From positions 29,093-93,092 of the forward strand of contig MWFB01000006.1 in NCBI GenBank assembly GCA_002071385.1: a DNA stretch of 64,000 bases, written 5' to 3'. Each line of letters starts with the position of its first letter. Position 1 is the stretch's first letter. A model generated the notes under the pieces. That model was not told where the DNA came from. It searched no databases and worked only from the letters and a program-made list of their open reading frames with translations. The position numbers and the translations under genes are program-made. Below, in pieces: positions 39,261-47,834 of this stretch. This stretch comes from Bacteroidetes bacterium ADurb.Bin013 (GTDB lineage: Bacteria > Bacteroidota > Bacteroidia > Bacteroidales > UBA932).

Positions 39261-40270
39261 AAGTATCAATCATCATTCCCGTATACAATGCGGCACCCAC
39301 CATGGAACGATGCCTCTATTCGGTCCTCAGGCAAAGCTATCCGGACCTGGAGATCATACTGGTGGACGACCACGGGACGGATAACAGCATGGTACTGGCC
39401 ACACGCCTGCTGGAAATCCCTGCCGGCGAAAACGCCCAGCCACTTGCTACTCCCGGAGATCACGCTGCAGAGGCACCGGTCCGGTCTGTGATAATATTGC
39501 ACCACAATGAAAACCGGGGTCTTTCCGCAGCCCGGAACACAGGGCTTGAGGCCGCCACCGGTGACTATGTGTTCTTTCTGGACAGTGACGACGAAATCCC
39601 CATACGTGCCATAGAAAACCTAATCCATACGGCTGACCTCTACAGCCATCCGCACCTGGTATGCGGAGAGGTTGATGTTAAACCCGACAGCAAAACCGTA
39701 CTGAAAATCAGTAACAAACTACCCGCCTACATAGAAGGCAACAAAGCCTCATCCCGGGCAATCCTCCGCAGGGAGATCCCCATTATGGCCTGCAATAAGC
39801 TGTTAAGGCGCGATTTCCTGCTCTCCAACAAATTGTATTTCAAGGAAGGACTCCTACACGAGGACAACCTGTGGAGTTTCCAGCTCTCGGGATTTGTTCA
39901 CAATATTGCCGTCACAAGACAGGTAACCTATATATACCACATTAATAAAAAGGGGCTTACCATGGAACGTGTGACCCCCCAGCGCCTGAACAGTATCAAG
40001 ACCATCATCACCATGCAGATAGAAAGCCTGTCAAAGGAACGCCCGCTGCTGACATTGCAGGAAGCGTTCATCTTTTTCACGGCGGCCTGGTTCCTGGACC
40101 TGCTCTACGAACAGTCCCACCAGGATTACTACAGCATGAGACAATGGACCCGCCATGCATTGCGTCCTTTCAGTTCCGTCATGCATTACCACTCCCTGAC
40201 CAACCACATGCTTTACAGGGCCATTTATTTGCCCCCTGCAGTGCTGCGTGCTGGAAAAAAACTTCGGTAA
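39257..40270 (+). CDS. Family 2 glycosyltransferase
   Basis: 337 residues. Starts with MKVSIIIPVYNAAPTMERCL, then ILVDDHGTDNS and FLDSDDEIP (DxD-type metal site). An insertion of about 20 residues near 55-75 separates the VDDHG and LSAARNTG segments. The start overlaps the flippase stop; the longer frame inside that gene was rejected. Adds a sugar to the polysaccharide made by this operon. Confidence 0.92.
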   Translation: MKVSIIIPVYNAAPTMERCLYSVLRQSYPDLEIILVDDHGTDNSMVLATRLLEIPAGENAQPLATPGDHAAEAPVRSVIILHHNENRGLSAARNTGLEAATGDYVFFLDSDDEIPIRAIENLIHTADLYSHPHLVCGEVDVKPDSKTVLKISNKLPAYIEGNKASSRAILRREIPIMACNKLLRRDFLLSNKLYFKEGLLHEDNLWSFQLSGFVHNIAVTRQVTYIYHINKKGLTMERVTPQRLNSIKTIITMQIESLSKERPLLTLQEAFIFFTAAWFLDLLYEQSHQDYYSMRQWTRHALRPFSSVMHYHSLTNHMLYRAIYLPPAVLRAGKKLR

Positions 40271-40317
40271 AATGCATCCCAACCACGATAATATCACCCA
40301 ATAAACAGTGAATCAAT

Positions 40318-42492
40318 ATGTTCAAGAATTTTTTCCGCACTTGCTTTTTCTTTCTGGTGCTGCTCTCCCAGGCACTTCCCATTCGTGCCGATGAAGGCAT
40401 GTGGCTTCCCATGCTCATTCATCAAAAAATCCCGCAAATGAAGGAACTCGGTTCCCGTCTTGCGGCAGAGGACATTTACAGCATGAACCGAGCCTGTCTT
40501 AAAGATGCGATCGTGCATTTCGGAGGCGGATGCACCGGGGAGGTCATCTCGGCAGAGGGATTGCTCATAACAAACCACCATTGCGGTTACGGACAGATAC
40601 AGTCCCACAGCACGGTGGAACATGATTACCTGAAAGACGGTTTCTGGGCCCGTACCAGGCAGGAGGAACTGCCCAACAAAACCCTCACAGTCACATTCCT
40701 GCGTAAAATGGAAGATGTGACGCAACAAGTGCTCGAAGGGGTGACCGCCCAAATGAGCGAAGTGGAACGCCAGGGTCTGATAGATGCCAACATCAAAACC
40801 ATCAGCGAACAAACACTCCAGGGCCTGGACCGCAAATTCTACTCGGTCCGGATTACTCCCGCCTATTACGGAAACCAATATTTCCTGTACCTTAACGAGA
40901 CATTCCGCGACGTGCGCCTGGTGGGTGCCCCGCCCTCTTCCATAGGCAAATTCGGCGGCGACACAGACAATTGGATGTGGCCGCGCCATACGGGCGATTT
41001 TTCACTGTTCCGCATTTATGCAGGTCCCGACAACCAGCCGGCGGATTACAGTCCCGACAACGTGCCTTACCGTCCGCGCCACCACCTGACCATTTCGGCT
41101 AAAGGCGTGCAACCGGGCGATTTCACCATGGTTTACGGCTATCCCGGACGCACACAGCAATACGTGCTCTCTCCCGCTGTTGACTACCTGGTCAACCACT
41201 CCAACCCGCAAAAGATCCGCCTGCGCACCCTTCGTCTGGATGTCATGAACAGAGAACAGGCCAAAGATCCCGCGGTCCGCATCCAGTATTCCAGTAAAAA
41301 TGCAGGGGTATCCAATTCCTGGAAAAAGTGGCAGGGCGAAACCCGGGGTATCATCAATGCCGGCACCATAGCCAAAAAACAGGACTTTGAACGTCGTTTC
41401 CAGCAGTGGGCAGTGGACTCGGGCCGTCAGGAATACATCAACCTGATCCCCGCCATGAAAGAACTTTATTGCCAGCTGGAACCTTATATGTTTGCTTCCG
41501 AGATGTATACCGAGGCGGTCATGGCCGTGGAACTGCTGCGTTTTGCCAGCAACCTGGAAAGCACCCTTGTGCGCAACGGAACCGCCCGCGCAGCCGAAGT
41601 CGCCCGTGATTTCTTCAAGGATTACTTCCTGCCAATAGACCGGGAAATCTTTGAGCTGCTATTCACCGAATTCTACCGCCTCATGGAACCCATCGCCCAC
41701 CTGCTTCCCGGCGATGCACCTGAAGGCCAGCCTCTTGCTGCTGCCGGGGACTTCGACCAGCTGACCACTGCCACAGACTTCGCACAGCTGGCTGCCAGCC
41801 TGTACAACACCTCGGCTTTGACCGACCGTCAAAAAACCATGGAGCTGCTGGCCAAAGACTCTGCACAAGCCCTGAGCCTGATCCGCGAGGATCCTGCCTT
41901 CCGCCTGGTCAGCCCCTTTGTGGAAAAGAACCGTACTGCCATCCAGCCGCAGATCACTGAGATCAACCGTGAGCTGAACCTTCTGTATCGTACCTGGATT
42001 CAGGCCATCATGGAATTTGACAGCGACCGGATCTTCTACCCCGATGCCAATTCCACCCTTCGTGTCACGTATGGAACGGTGCAGGGATACAGTCCCGCAG
42101 ACGCCGTCATGTATCTGCCTGTCAGCACCATAGATGGGATCATGCAAAAAGACGACCCAAACATCTTCGACTACGACATTCCTCAATCCCTGCGGGACAT
42201 ATATACTGTACGGGATTTTGGACACTGGTCCTCAAACGGAACCGTTACTGTATGTTTCATAGCTACAAACCACACCAGTGGCGGAAATTCCGGTTCGCCT
42301 GTCCTCAATGCGGACGGGCACCTGCTGGGTCTGAATTTTGACCGTGTATGGGAGGGTACCATGAGCGACATTGAATTTGACCCGTCTGTTTGCCGCAATA
42401 TATCTGTAGATATCCGTTATGTGCTTTTTGTGATGGAAAAGATCGGAAAAGCGGAATATTTGTTCAAAGAGTTGGATATTTGCAAAGAATAG
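40318..42492 (+). CDS. S46 family dipeptidyl-peptidase, DPP11 type
   Basis: Secreted serine exopeptidase removing dipeptides; this group feeds asaccharolytic Bacteroidota on peptides. 724 aa with a signal peptide (1-24). Catalytic His is in TNHHCGY (85-91), Asp in DTDNWMWP (about 218), Ser658 in GGNSGSP. Arg676 in NFDRVWEG lies 18 residues after the catalytic Ser, the spacing of Ser655/Arg673 in Porphyromonas gingivalis DPP11, where this Arg selects Asp or Glu at P1; DPP7 has Gly there. Specificity is inferred from this residue. It follows the glycan operon by 47 bases. Confidence 0.92.
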   Translation: MFKNFFRTCFFFLVLLSQALPIRADEGMWLPMLIHQKIPQMKELGSRLAAEDIYSMNRACLKDAIVHFGGGCTGEVISAEGLLITNHHCGYGQIQSHSTVEHDYLKDGFWARTRQEELPNKTLTVTFLRKMEDVTQQVLEGVTAQMSEVERQGLIDANIKTISEQTLQGLDRKFYSVRITPAYYGNQYFLYLNETFRDVRLVGAPPSSIGKFGGDTDNWMWPRHTGDFSLFRIYAGPDNQPADYSPDNVPYRPRHHLTISAKGVQPGDFTMVYGYPGRTQQYVLSPAVDYLVNHSNPQKIRLRTLRLDVMNREQAKDPAVRIQYSSKNAGVSNSWKKWQGETRGIINAGTIAKKQDFERRFQQWAVDSGRQEYINLIPAMKELYCQLEPYMFASEMYTEAVMAVELLRFASNLESTLVRNGTARAAEVARDFFKDYFLPIDREIFELLFTEFYRLMEPIAHLLPGDAPEGQPLAAAGDFDQLTTATDFAQLAASLYNTSALTDRQKTMELLAKDSAQALSLIREDPAFRLVSPFVEKNRTAIQPQITEINRELNLLYRTWIQAIMEFDSDRIFYPDANSTLRVTYGTVQGYSPADAVMYLPVSTIDGIMQKDDPNIFDYDIPQSLRDIYTVRDFGHWSSNGTVTVCFIATNHTSGGNSGSPVLNADGHLLGLNFDRVWEGTMSDIEFDPSVCRNISVDIRYVLFVMEKIGKAEYLFKELDICKE

Positions 42493-42501
42493 TTAATTTT
42501 G
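42472..42501 (+). promoter_or_regulatory. Promoter for the first small membrane-peptide gene
   Basis: TTG at 42472-42474, inside the end of the S46 gene, 19-base spacer, TAATTTTG at 42494-42501 (exact TAnnTTTG). The small ORF starts 24 bases later. Confidence 0.65.
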
Positions 42502-42525
42502 TTCCGTAATTAACACCTTAGTACT

Positions 42526-42624
42526 ATGGATCAAATTATTGAAATCATCACCAACCTCTTTGCTCAAATTGCAGAGTGGTTCCAGGCTTTCATCCAATGG
42601 ATCATGAGCATTTTTACCGTATAA
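42526..42624 (+). CDS. Small amphipathic peptide, 32 residues
   Basis: ATG-to-TAA frame of 33 codons starting MDQIIEIITNLFAQ and ending IQWIMSIFTV. It is rich in Ile, Phe and Trp with regularly spaced polar residues, so it should form an amphipathic or membrane-lying helix. Own consensus promoter 24 bases upstream and own Rho-independent terminator 31 bases downstream make it a free-standing transcription unit. No homologue recognised; could be a small membrane protein or a toxin-like peptide. Confidence 0.6.
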   Translation: MDQIIEIITNLFAQIAEWFQAFIQWIMSIFTV

Positions 42625-42655
42625 TTACATTATCGATTCGAATGTTATTTTCCTT

Positions 42656-42685
42656 AAAAAGCCATCCTTCGGGATGGCTTTTTTT
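42656..42685 (+). terminator. Terminator after the first small peptide gene
   Basis: Twelve-base arms (aaaaagccatcc 42656-42667, complement 42672-42683), loop ttcg, T-run. Textbook Rho-independent terminator. Confidence 0.92.
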
Positions 42686-42762
42686 ATCAGAGTATGCAGC
42701 TATTGTATTTTTTTTTGTATCTTTACATTAAATCACACTAACACTACAATAGAATTTTTATT

Positions 42763-42858
42763 ATGGACTTTGGTGAAGTAATCATGTGGCTGTCGCTGGT
42801 CATATCAATCCTGACAGCAATCCTGGGAATACTCCAGTTGTTTGTTCCCGCTACTTAA
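42763..42858 (+). CDS. Small single-pass membrane peptide, 31 residues
   Basis: 32-codon frame starting MDFGEVIMWLSLVISILTA and ending LQLFVPAT. Residues 6-28 are one continuous hydrophobic helix. The VISILTAI stretch recalls the short Bacteroidales peptides annotated 'smalltalk protein', judged from memory only. A TATCTTTA -7-like box lies at 42718-42725; no good -33 box was seen. A terminator overlaps its stop. It is separated from the first small ORF by a strong terminator, so it is transcribed independently. Confidence 0.6.
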   Translation: MDFGEVIMWLSLVISILTAILGILQLFVPAT

Positions 42859-42890
42859 AAAAAAAGCTGACTTTAAGGTCAGCTTTTTTT
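42857..42890 (+). terminator. Terminator after the second small peptide gene
   Basis: A-run, stem gctgac (42666+200, i.e. 42866-42871) pairing with gtcagc (42878-42883), loop tttaag, then seven T. The symmetric A and T runs let it also end the RRM transcript coming from the right. Confidence 0.85.
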
Positions 42891-42908
42891 ACAACTTCAG
42901 AGATATAG

Positions 42909-43178
42909 CTATATTTCCTGGGGCGGGGTAGCTGCAGGACGTTCATTGGCAACTGCCACATTTATGGTTCTGCCCATATGTTCAGTACCATTCAACGCTT
43001 TTATAGCTGCAAGAGCTTCTTCATCATTGGCCATCTCAACAAAGCCATAACCACGGGAACGACGGGTCTCCTTGTTAAGGATAATGCGGGCTGATACAAC
43101 TTCTCCAAAAGGACCGAAAAGTTCAATCAGGTCTTCTTTTTTTGCCTTGAAACTAAGGCTGGAAACAAAAATGTTCAT
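42909..43178 (-). CDS. Small RRM-type RNA-binding protein
   Basis: 89 residues, a single RNA recognition motif: RNP2 is IFVSSL (3-8) and RNP1 is RGYGFVEM (42-49), with AIKALNGTEHMGRTINVAVA closing the fold. A short tail follows. Stand-alone RRM proteins are abundant in Bacteroidota and act as RNA chaperones or regulators; the RNA targets are unknown. It has its own promoter. Confidence 0.95.
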   Translation of the reverse strand: MNIFVSSLSFKAKKEDLIELFGPFGEVVSARIILNKETRRSRGYGFVEMANDEEALAAIKALNGTEHMGRTINVAVANERPAATPPQEI

Positions 43179-43213
43179 GGAATAAGGGATGATTTGTTAG
43201 GTTAAATGTAATT

Positions 43214-43243
43214 CAAATATAACATTATTTTCATTTCCCGCAA
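43214..43243 (-). promoter_or_regulatory. RRM gene promoter
   Basis: Minus strand TTG (43243-43241), 19-base spacer, TATATTTG (43221-43214). The -33 box is in the last codons of the upstream PurF-like gene. About 36 bases separate the -7 box from the ATG. Confidence 0.75.
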
Positions 43244-44676
43244 CCTGACCCGTCAAAACAGTACGTACATAATTTTTCCTTGGGCAAGCCAATAGAAGTA
43301 ATCATGTTGTTTATACTGTTGAATCTCAACGATGTAAAGTTCATTTCCCGGCGGATTCCTTCTACCATTGCCACATGCTCCGGTGTTTCCGGATCAATGT
43401 AAGGATTCAGATTGTCAGACTTCTGAGCCAAAATGATACGACGTGTTATCAGTTCCGTATCGGAACGGGCAGACGTGAAATGCAGGTACGGACACCTAAA
43501 GAGGAGTGGCGGACACGAGATCCGTACATGGATCTCCTTCACCCCGTTGCGAAGAAAGACACCCACATTGTTTTTCAATTGTGTACCCCTGACAATGGAG
43601 TCGTCACAGCAAACAAGCCGCGTACCGCGAATGACATCGGCATTGGGCAATAATTTCATCCTGGCCACCAGGGCCCGTCGCTCCTTATCGGCCGGCATAA
43701 AACTCCGGGGCCATGTGGGGGTATATTTCGCGACAGCCTGCCTGTAAGGCACTCCCTTCCCCACTGCGTAACCCATGGCCATCCCCGTACCGCTATCCGG
43801 AATGCTGCAAACCGAGTCCACCTGGTATTCTTCCTCCTTTCCCATCAGCTCGCCGTTACGGAAACGCACTTCCTCCACATTGATCCCTTCATAGGCCGAG
43901 GTGGGAAATCCGTAATACACCCAGAGAAAAGTGCAGATCTGCAACTTTTCGCGGGGCGGAAGCAGCTGCTTCAGTGAAAGAGAAGAGTTCAAGTCAGTTT
44001 CTTCCAGAGAACCGGCCTGCGCCATGACGGCTTCACCGGGCCCCAGGAACCTCTCCAGCTGCAGGTCCAGGTTCGGAAAACTGCAGCTTTCACTGGCAAA
44101 GGCAATGGCAGTGCCCTCCTGGCCACAGCGGACTCCAACGACAACAGGAGTGCGCCCGTAACGGTCCCTTGCGGCAATGATCCCATCCTGTGTCATGAGC
44201 AGCAAGCTGCAACTTCCGCGCACCTTATCCTGCACATGACGGATCCCGTCGGCAAAAGACTGTTCCAGGGTTATCAGGTGTCCCACCACCTCGGTGGGAT
44301 TGATCTGACCAGAACTGAGTTCAGAAAAATTAATACCCCTGGAAAGCAACTCGTTGCCCAATTCTTCCAGGTTGTTTATTTTTCCGACGGTAACAATGGC
44401 AAATGTTCCAAGATGAGAGCGCAATACTATGGGCTGGGGATCGTTATCGCTTATGACACCAATTCCTTTGTTGCCCGAAAATTCTCCTAATTCGTCTTCA
44501 AACTTGTTCCTGAAATAACTGTTCTCAATCCTGTGGATGCTCCGCTTGATGATGCCCTGCTCGTTCATGGTTGCAAGTCCCGCCCTCTTTGTACCCATAT
44601 GGGAATGGTAATCAGTACCATAAAAAAGAGTGTTAGCGCAAGGCGATTTAGATATGATTCCAAAAAAACCTCCCAT
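43231..44676 (-). CDS. PurF-like amidophosphoribosyltransferase homologue lacking Cys2
   Basis: 481 residues with the domain order of glutamine PRPP amidotransferase. The glutaminase-like half starts MGGFFGIISKS, whereas active PurF starts MCGI with Cys as the N-terminal nucleophile; here Gly replaces it. The phosphoribosyltransferase half keeps a PRPP loop (VCCDDSIVRGTQLKNNVG) and ends in CTYCFDGSGCGK, a cysteine cluster. It may use ammonia, act on another substrate, or be regulatory. I chose the ATG at 44676; six upstream codons were excluded because a TATCTTTG promoter lies there. Confidence 0.85.
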   Translation of the reverse strand: MGGFFGIISKSPCANTLFYGTDYHSHMGTKRAGLATMNEQGIIKRSIHRIENSYFRNKFEDELGEFSGNKGIGVISDNDPQPIVLRSHLGTFAIVTVGKINNLEELGNELLSRGINFSELSSGQINPTEVVGHLITLEQSFADGIRHVQDKVRGSCSLLLMTQDGIIAARDRYGRTPVVVGVRCGQEGTAIAFASESCSFPNLDLQLERFLGPGEAVMAQAGSLEETDLNSSLSLKQLLPPREKLQICTFLWVYYGFPTSAYEGINVEEVRFRNGELMGKEEEYQVDSVCSIPDSGTGMAMGYAVGKGVPYRQAVAKYTPTWPRSFMPADKERRALVARMKLLPNADVIRGTRLVCCDDSIVRGTQLKNNVGVFLRNGVKEIHVRISCPPLLFRCPYLHFTSARSDTELITRRIILAQKSDNLNPYIDPETPEHVAMVEGIRREMNFTSLRFNSINNMITSIGLPKEKLCTYCFDGSGCGK

Positions 44677-44681
44677 GACTG

Positions 44682-44713
44682 CAAAGATAAACAAATCTGG
44701 TTCACCCCTTCAA
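44682..44713 (-). promoter_or_regulatory. Promoter of the PurF-like gene
   Basis: Minus strand TTG (44713-44711), 21-base spacer, TATCTTTG (44689-44682), with the ATG six bases further on. Confidence 0.6.
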
Positions 44714-46513
44714 TTCTTCCCTTTCACGCAGGAAAAAATACAGGTAACCCGTACACCATAGCATCAGGAACTGTTCAATGAAATCGGGCTGGTAACGTAT
44801 GGGGGTATACGGAAGACCGGAGAAAAGCGATACGGCCTTATCCAGTATCCCGGCCAGGTAGTGCAACAGAAGGTTCACCGTTTTCAGAACGTTTTCCAAA
44901 GTCAGAACGGGCAATCCCCACAATCCGGCCACGGCATGCACACCCATGGCCACCAGGTACAATAAAAAGCCGTACAGGATCACTGCACTGAAAGGAACGA
45001 CAAAAAAATTACAAAGCAAGCCGTATAGCGGAATCACGCCAAAGGTACCTGCCACCAGCCAGGTCGTGCCCAGCTGCACTGAAAGCGAACAACAGAACAA
45101 TTCCCACAAATATTTCCATATCGCATTACGCACACTCAACAGGTTACGGAACAAAGGAAAAAACAACATCAGGCTCAGAACGGCGATAAAGGAAAGCTGA
45201 AAGCCGACGTCATAAAGGTTCATTGGCTTTGCTATCACCAGGATCAAGGCAGCCAATGAAAGAACGTTCAGTCCGTGTGTCCTGGTCCCGAGCACCCTGC
45301 CTGCACCATAGATGGTCAACATCAGGGCAGCGCGCATCACGCTGGCACTAAATCCCACCACGGCAGCATACGACCAGATCAGAAGCAAGGCTACCACGTG
45401 CGCCCAGGCGCCCCCGGAAAGCGAATACGTTTTCAGGATTTGCGATCGTGCGGCAGCTATCTGCCCGTATTCCGGAACCGCAGACACCGTTATCCTTCGC
45501 CTTCTTTTGTACCGTCGTTCCTCCCTGATCCTGCCGGGCAAGCCTAGCACAAAGACCAAACTCCCATAGAGTGCTCCCACGTGCAAACCACTGACGGCCA
45601 GAATATGGCTGGCACCCGCCACATTGAACCGTTCGCGTACATCCTTGCCCAGTCCTGACTTATCCCCAAGGCATATCCCCGACAAGATAGCACCCGCCTC
45701 ACCTTCCCAATGAGCGGTAAGCGGGACACGCAACCTCCTGAGCCTTTCATATAAGGTCAGTTCTGATTGGATCCTGCGATAGTCATATACATACGTCCTG
45801 CAATAAAATCCTCTGCGCGCCATATACCGTGGATAATCAAAAGACGAGGCAGCAGAAGCAGATGCGCCGGCCGGTGAATCACCTGCAAAAGAAAACGTCC
45901 GGCTTCTTGTCATGAATACGTCTCCGGGCAACAATCCTGTGGGCTTTGCGGCCATGGTGTCCTGCCGGTAACCTTTGCGCATGTTGTCAACAGCAACATA
46001 GACCAGCATGTTTTCATTACCCTGGATTTGCCTTCTTCCATCGGGCGAATATATGACAAGGCGGCACTCCATGCGTTCGTAATGCCTTCCCGAGGCAGTA
46101 ACTACAGGAACAGGAAATTCCTTTACCCTGAGGCATAAAATGTTCCTTTCACCCGCTTTTACCCGTCCTGGAGCAGGTCCTATGGTTGCATACTGGAACA
46201 AGCCATTCCAGAAAGCACAGCAGCACAATACCACCAGACCTGCATAGTACACGATAAGGCCGTACCGGTACCGCAGCTGGCTCTGGGAAATATATGGGGA
46301 ACCAAACCGTTTGTGCACATGCCCCGGCCGTCTTCTGAAAATACGTAATGAGACCAGGAAAACCAACAGCAGCGCAAGTGTTGTATACAAAAGGACCAGC
46401 GCCCCTCTGTCAAACCTGACAAGCTCTCTTTCCCCCAAAAATAAGCCGCCCAGTGTGCCGGTAATGACGGCCAATGCGGGCGGCAACATCACACTATTTT
46501 TCCTCCTCCTCAC
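44702..46513 (-). CDS. comEC: ComEC/Rec2 family DNA-uptake channel protein
   Basis: 603 residues, membrane protein. N-terminal two to three helices, a soluble OB-like DUF4131 region (about 100-230), then the competence domain with GDKSGLGKDVRERFNVAGASHILAVSGLHVG, the hallmark of ComEC, and several more helices. The C-terminal metallo-beta-lactamase domain of Bacillus ComEC is absent; the protein ends soon after the last helix, as in other Bacteroidota forms. Presumed to pass single-stranded DNA across the inner membrane. Start could also be the ATG at 46489. Confidence 0.9.
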   Translation of the reverse strand: MRRRKNSVMLPPALAVITGTLGGLFLGERELVRFDRGALVLLYTTLALLLVFLVSLRIFRRRPGHVHKRFGSPYISQSQLRYRYGLIVYYAGLVVLCCCAFWNGLFQYATIGPAPGRVKAGERNILCLRVKEFPVPVVTASGRHYERMECRLVIYSPDGRRQIQGNENMLVYVAVDNMRKGYRQDTMAAKPTGLLPGDVFMTRSRTFSFAGDSPAGASASAASSFDYPRYMARRGFYCRTYVYDYRRIQSELTLYERLRRLRVPLTAHWEGEAGAILSGICLGDKSGLGKDVRERFNVAGASHILAVSGLHVGALYGSLVFVLGLPGRIREERRYKRRRRITVSAVPEYGQIAAARSQILKTYSLSGGAWAHVVALLLIWSYAAVVGFSASVMRAALMLTIYGAGRVLGTRTHGLNVLSLAALILVIAKPMNLYDVGFQLSFIAVLSLMLFFPLFRNLLSVRNAIWKYLWELFCCSLSVQLGTTWLVAGTFGVIPLYGLLCNFFVVPFSAVILYGFLLYLVAMGVHAVAGLWGLPVLTLENVLKTVNLLLHYLAGILDKAVSLFSGLPYTPIRYQPDFIEQFLMLWCTGYLYFFLREREELKG

Positions 46514-46515
46514 CC

Positions 46516-46546
46516 TTGCAAGTCACATATAGTTTCCGTAATTTTG
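46516..46546 (+). promoter_or_regulatory. ackA promoter
   Basis: TTG at 46516-46518, 20-base spacer, TAATTTTG at 46539-46546. The 64 bases from there to the ATG form a moderately long leader. The -33 box is just outside the comEC start. Confidence 0.65.
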
Positions 46547-46610
46547 TAAATTCTATTACAATCTATTACAGATAGTTCAAATATAATAAAAAACCTTACC
46601 AAAACCAATC

Positions 46611-47828
46611 ATGATCATTCTTGTTTTAAACTGCGGAAGTTCTTCCATCAAGTACAAAGTTCTTGACATGAAGACAGAAAAGGATTATACCATTCTGGCA
46701 CAGGGCATAGTGGAACGCATAGGGCTGGAAATGGGGATTGTAACGCATAAGAGGCTCATAGGAGACAAAGAGAAATACAAGAAAGATCTACCTGTTCCCA
46801 ACCATACAGTAGGTATAAAAATAATCCTGGACCTGCTCACAGATGGCAAATGGGGTGTACTTGAATCACTTACCCAGATTCAGTCCGTAGGACACCGCGT
46901 GGCACAGGGAGGTAAATATTACAAGGAAAGTGTATTGATTAACGATAGTGTCAAGAATAACATCAGGAAGCTGGCCGAGCTGGCCCCGCTGCACAACCCA
47001 GCCCACCTGCTGGGTATAGATGCTGTTGAAAAACTGCTGCCCCATGCCTACCAGGTGGCTGTTTTCGATACCGCCTTCCACCAGACCATGCCGGAACATG
47101 CCTACATGTACGCCATACCTGTAGAGCTATATGAAAAATACGATATCCGCCGCTACGGGTTCCACGGAACAAGTCATAAATTTGTGGCCCGCAAAGGTTG
47201 TGAACTCACCGGACTGGACTTCAACAAGGCAAAAGTCATCACCTGTCACCTGGGTAACGGTTCTTCCATAACCGCCGTTGACGGGGGCAAATCAATAGAC
47301 ACCTCCATGGGTTTCACCCCTCTGGAAGGCTTGATCATGGGCACCCGAACTGGCGATATCGACCCCTCCATCGTCACCTTCCTGCAGGAAAAAGAGGGCT
47401 GGACTGCGGCCCAGACAAATGATTTCCTGAACAAGAAATGCGGCCTCCTCGGCCTGTTTGGAGAAAGCTCGGATTGCAGAGATATAGACGAAGCGGTACT
47501 AAAGGGTAACAAACGGGCGATCCTGGCACAGAATGCCTTTGCCTACAGGGTGCTAAAATACATCGGAGCATATACGGCTGCCATGAACGGAGCGGATCTG
47601 ATTGTATTCACTGGCGGAATCGGCGAGAATGACAGTATGATCCGCCATTTCATAGGCACACGACTCGGCTTCCTGGGTGTTTCCTTTGACCAGGAAAAAA
47701 ACAAAACTGTTCGTGGGCAAAACGCCATACTTTCCACTAACGGGACAAAAACCCAGGTTGTTGTCATCAGCACAGACGAGGAACTGGTCATCGCAACAGA
47801 TACCCTGAATCTGACAAATAAAAAATAA
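46611..47828 (+). CDS. ackA: Acetate kinase
   Basis: Acetyl phosphate + ADP to acetate + ATP. 405 aa, starts VLNCGSSSIKYKV, has VFDTAFHQTMPEHAY, RRYGFHGTSHKFV, HLGNGSSITAV and FTGGIGEN, all standard ASKHA-kinase signatures. Unusually its neighbour is not phosphotransacetylase but a Ptb homologue followed by butyrate kinase, so a single promoter may drive three phosphotransfer enzymes. Confidence 0.97.
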   Translation: MIILVLNCGSSSIKYKVLDMKTEKDYTILAQGIVERIGLEMGIVTHKRLIGDKEKYKKDLPVPNHTVGIKIILDLLTDGKWGVLESLTQIQSVGHRVAQGGKYYKESVLINDSVKNNIRKLAELAPLHNPAHLLGIDAVEKLLPHAYQVAVFDTAFHQTMPEHAYMYAIPVELYEKYDIRRYGFHGTSHKFVARKGCELTGLDFNKAKVITCHLGNGSSITAVDGGKSIDTSMGFTPLEGLIMGTRTGDIDPSIVTFLQEKEGWTAAQTNDFLNKKCGLLGLFGESSDCRDIDEAVLKGNKRAILAQNAFAYRVLKYIGAYTAAMNGADLIVFTGGIGENDSMIRHFIGTRLGFLGVSFDQEKNKTVRGQNAILSTNGTKTQVVVISTDEELVIATDTLNLTNKK

Positions 47829-47834
47829 ACACCC

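Noticed and set aside
42493..42908. Riboswitch or small RNA in the gap after the S46 gene
   Set aside because: No recognised riboswitch fold; promoters, terminators and two small frames explain the stretch better.
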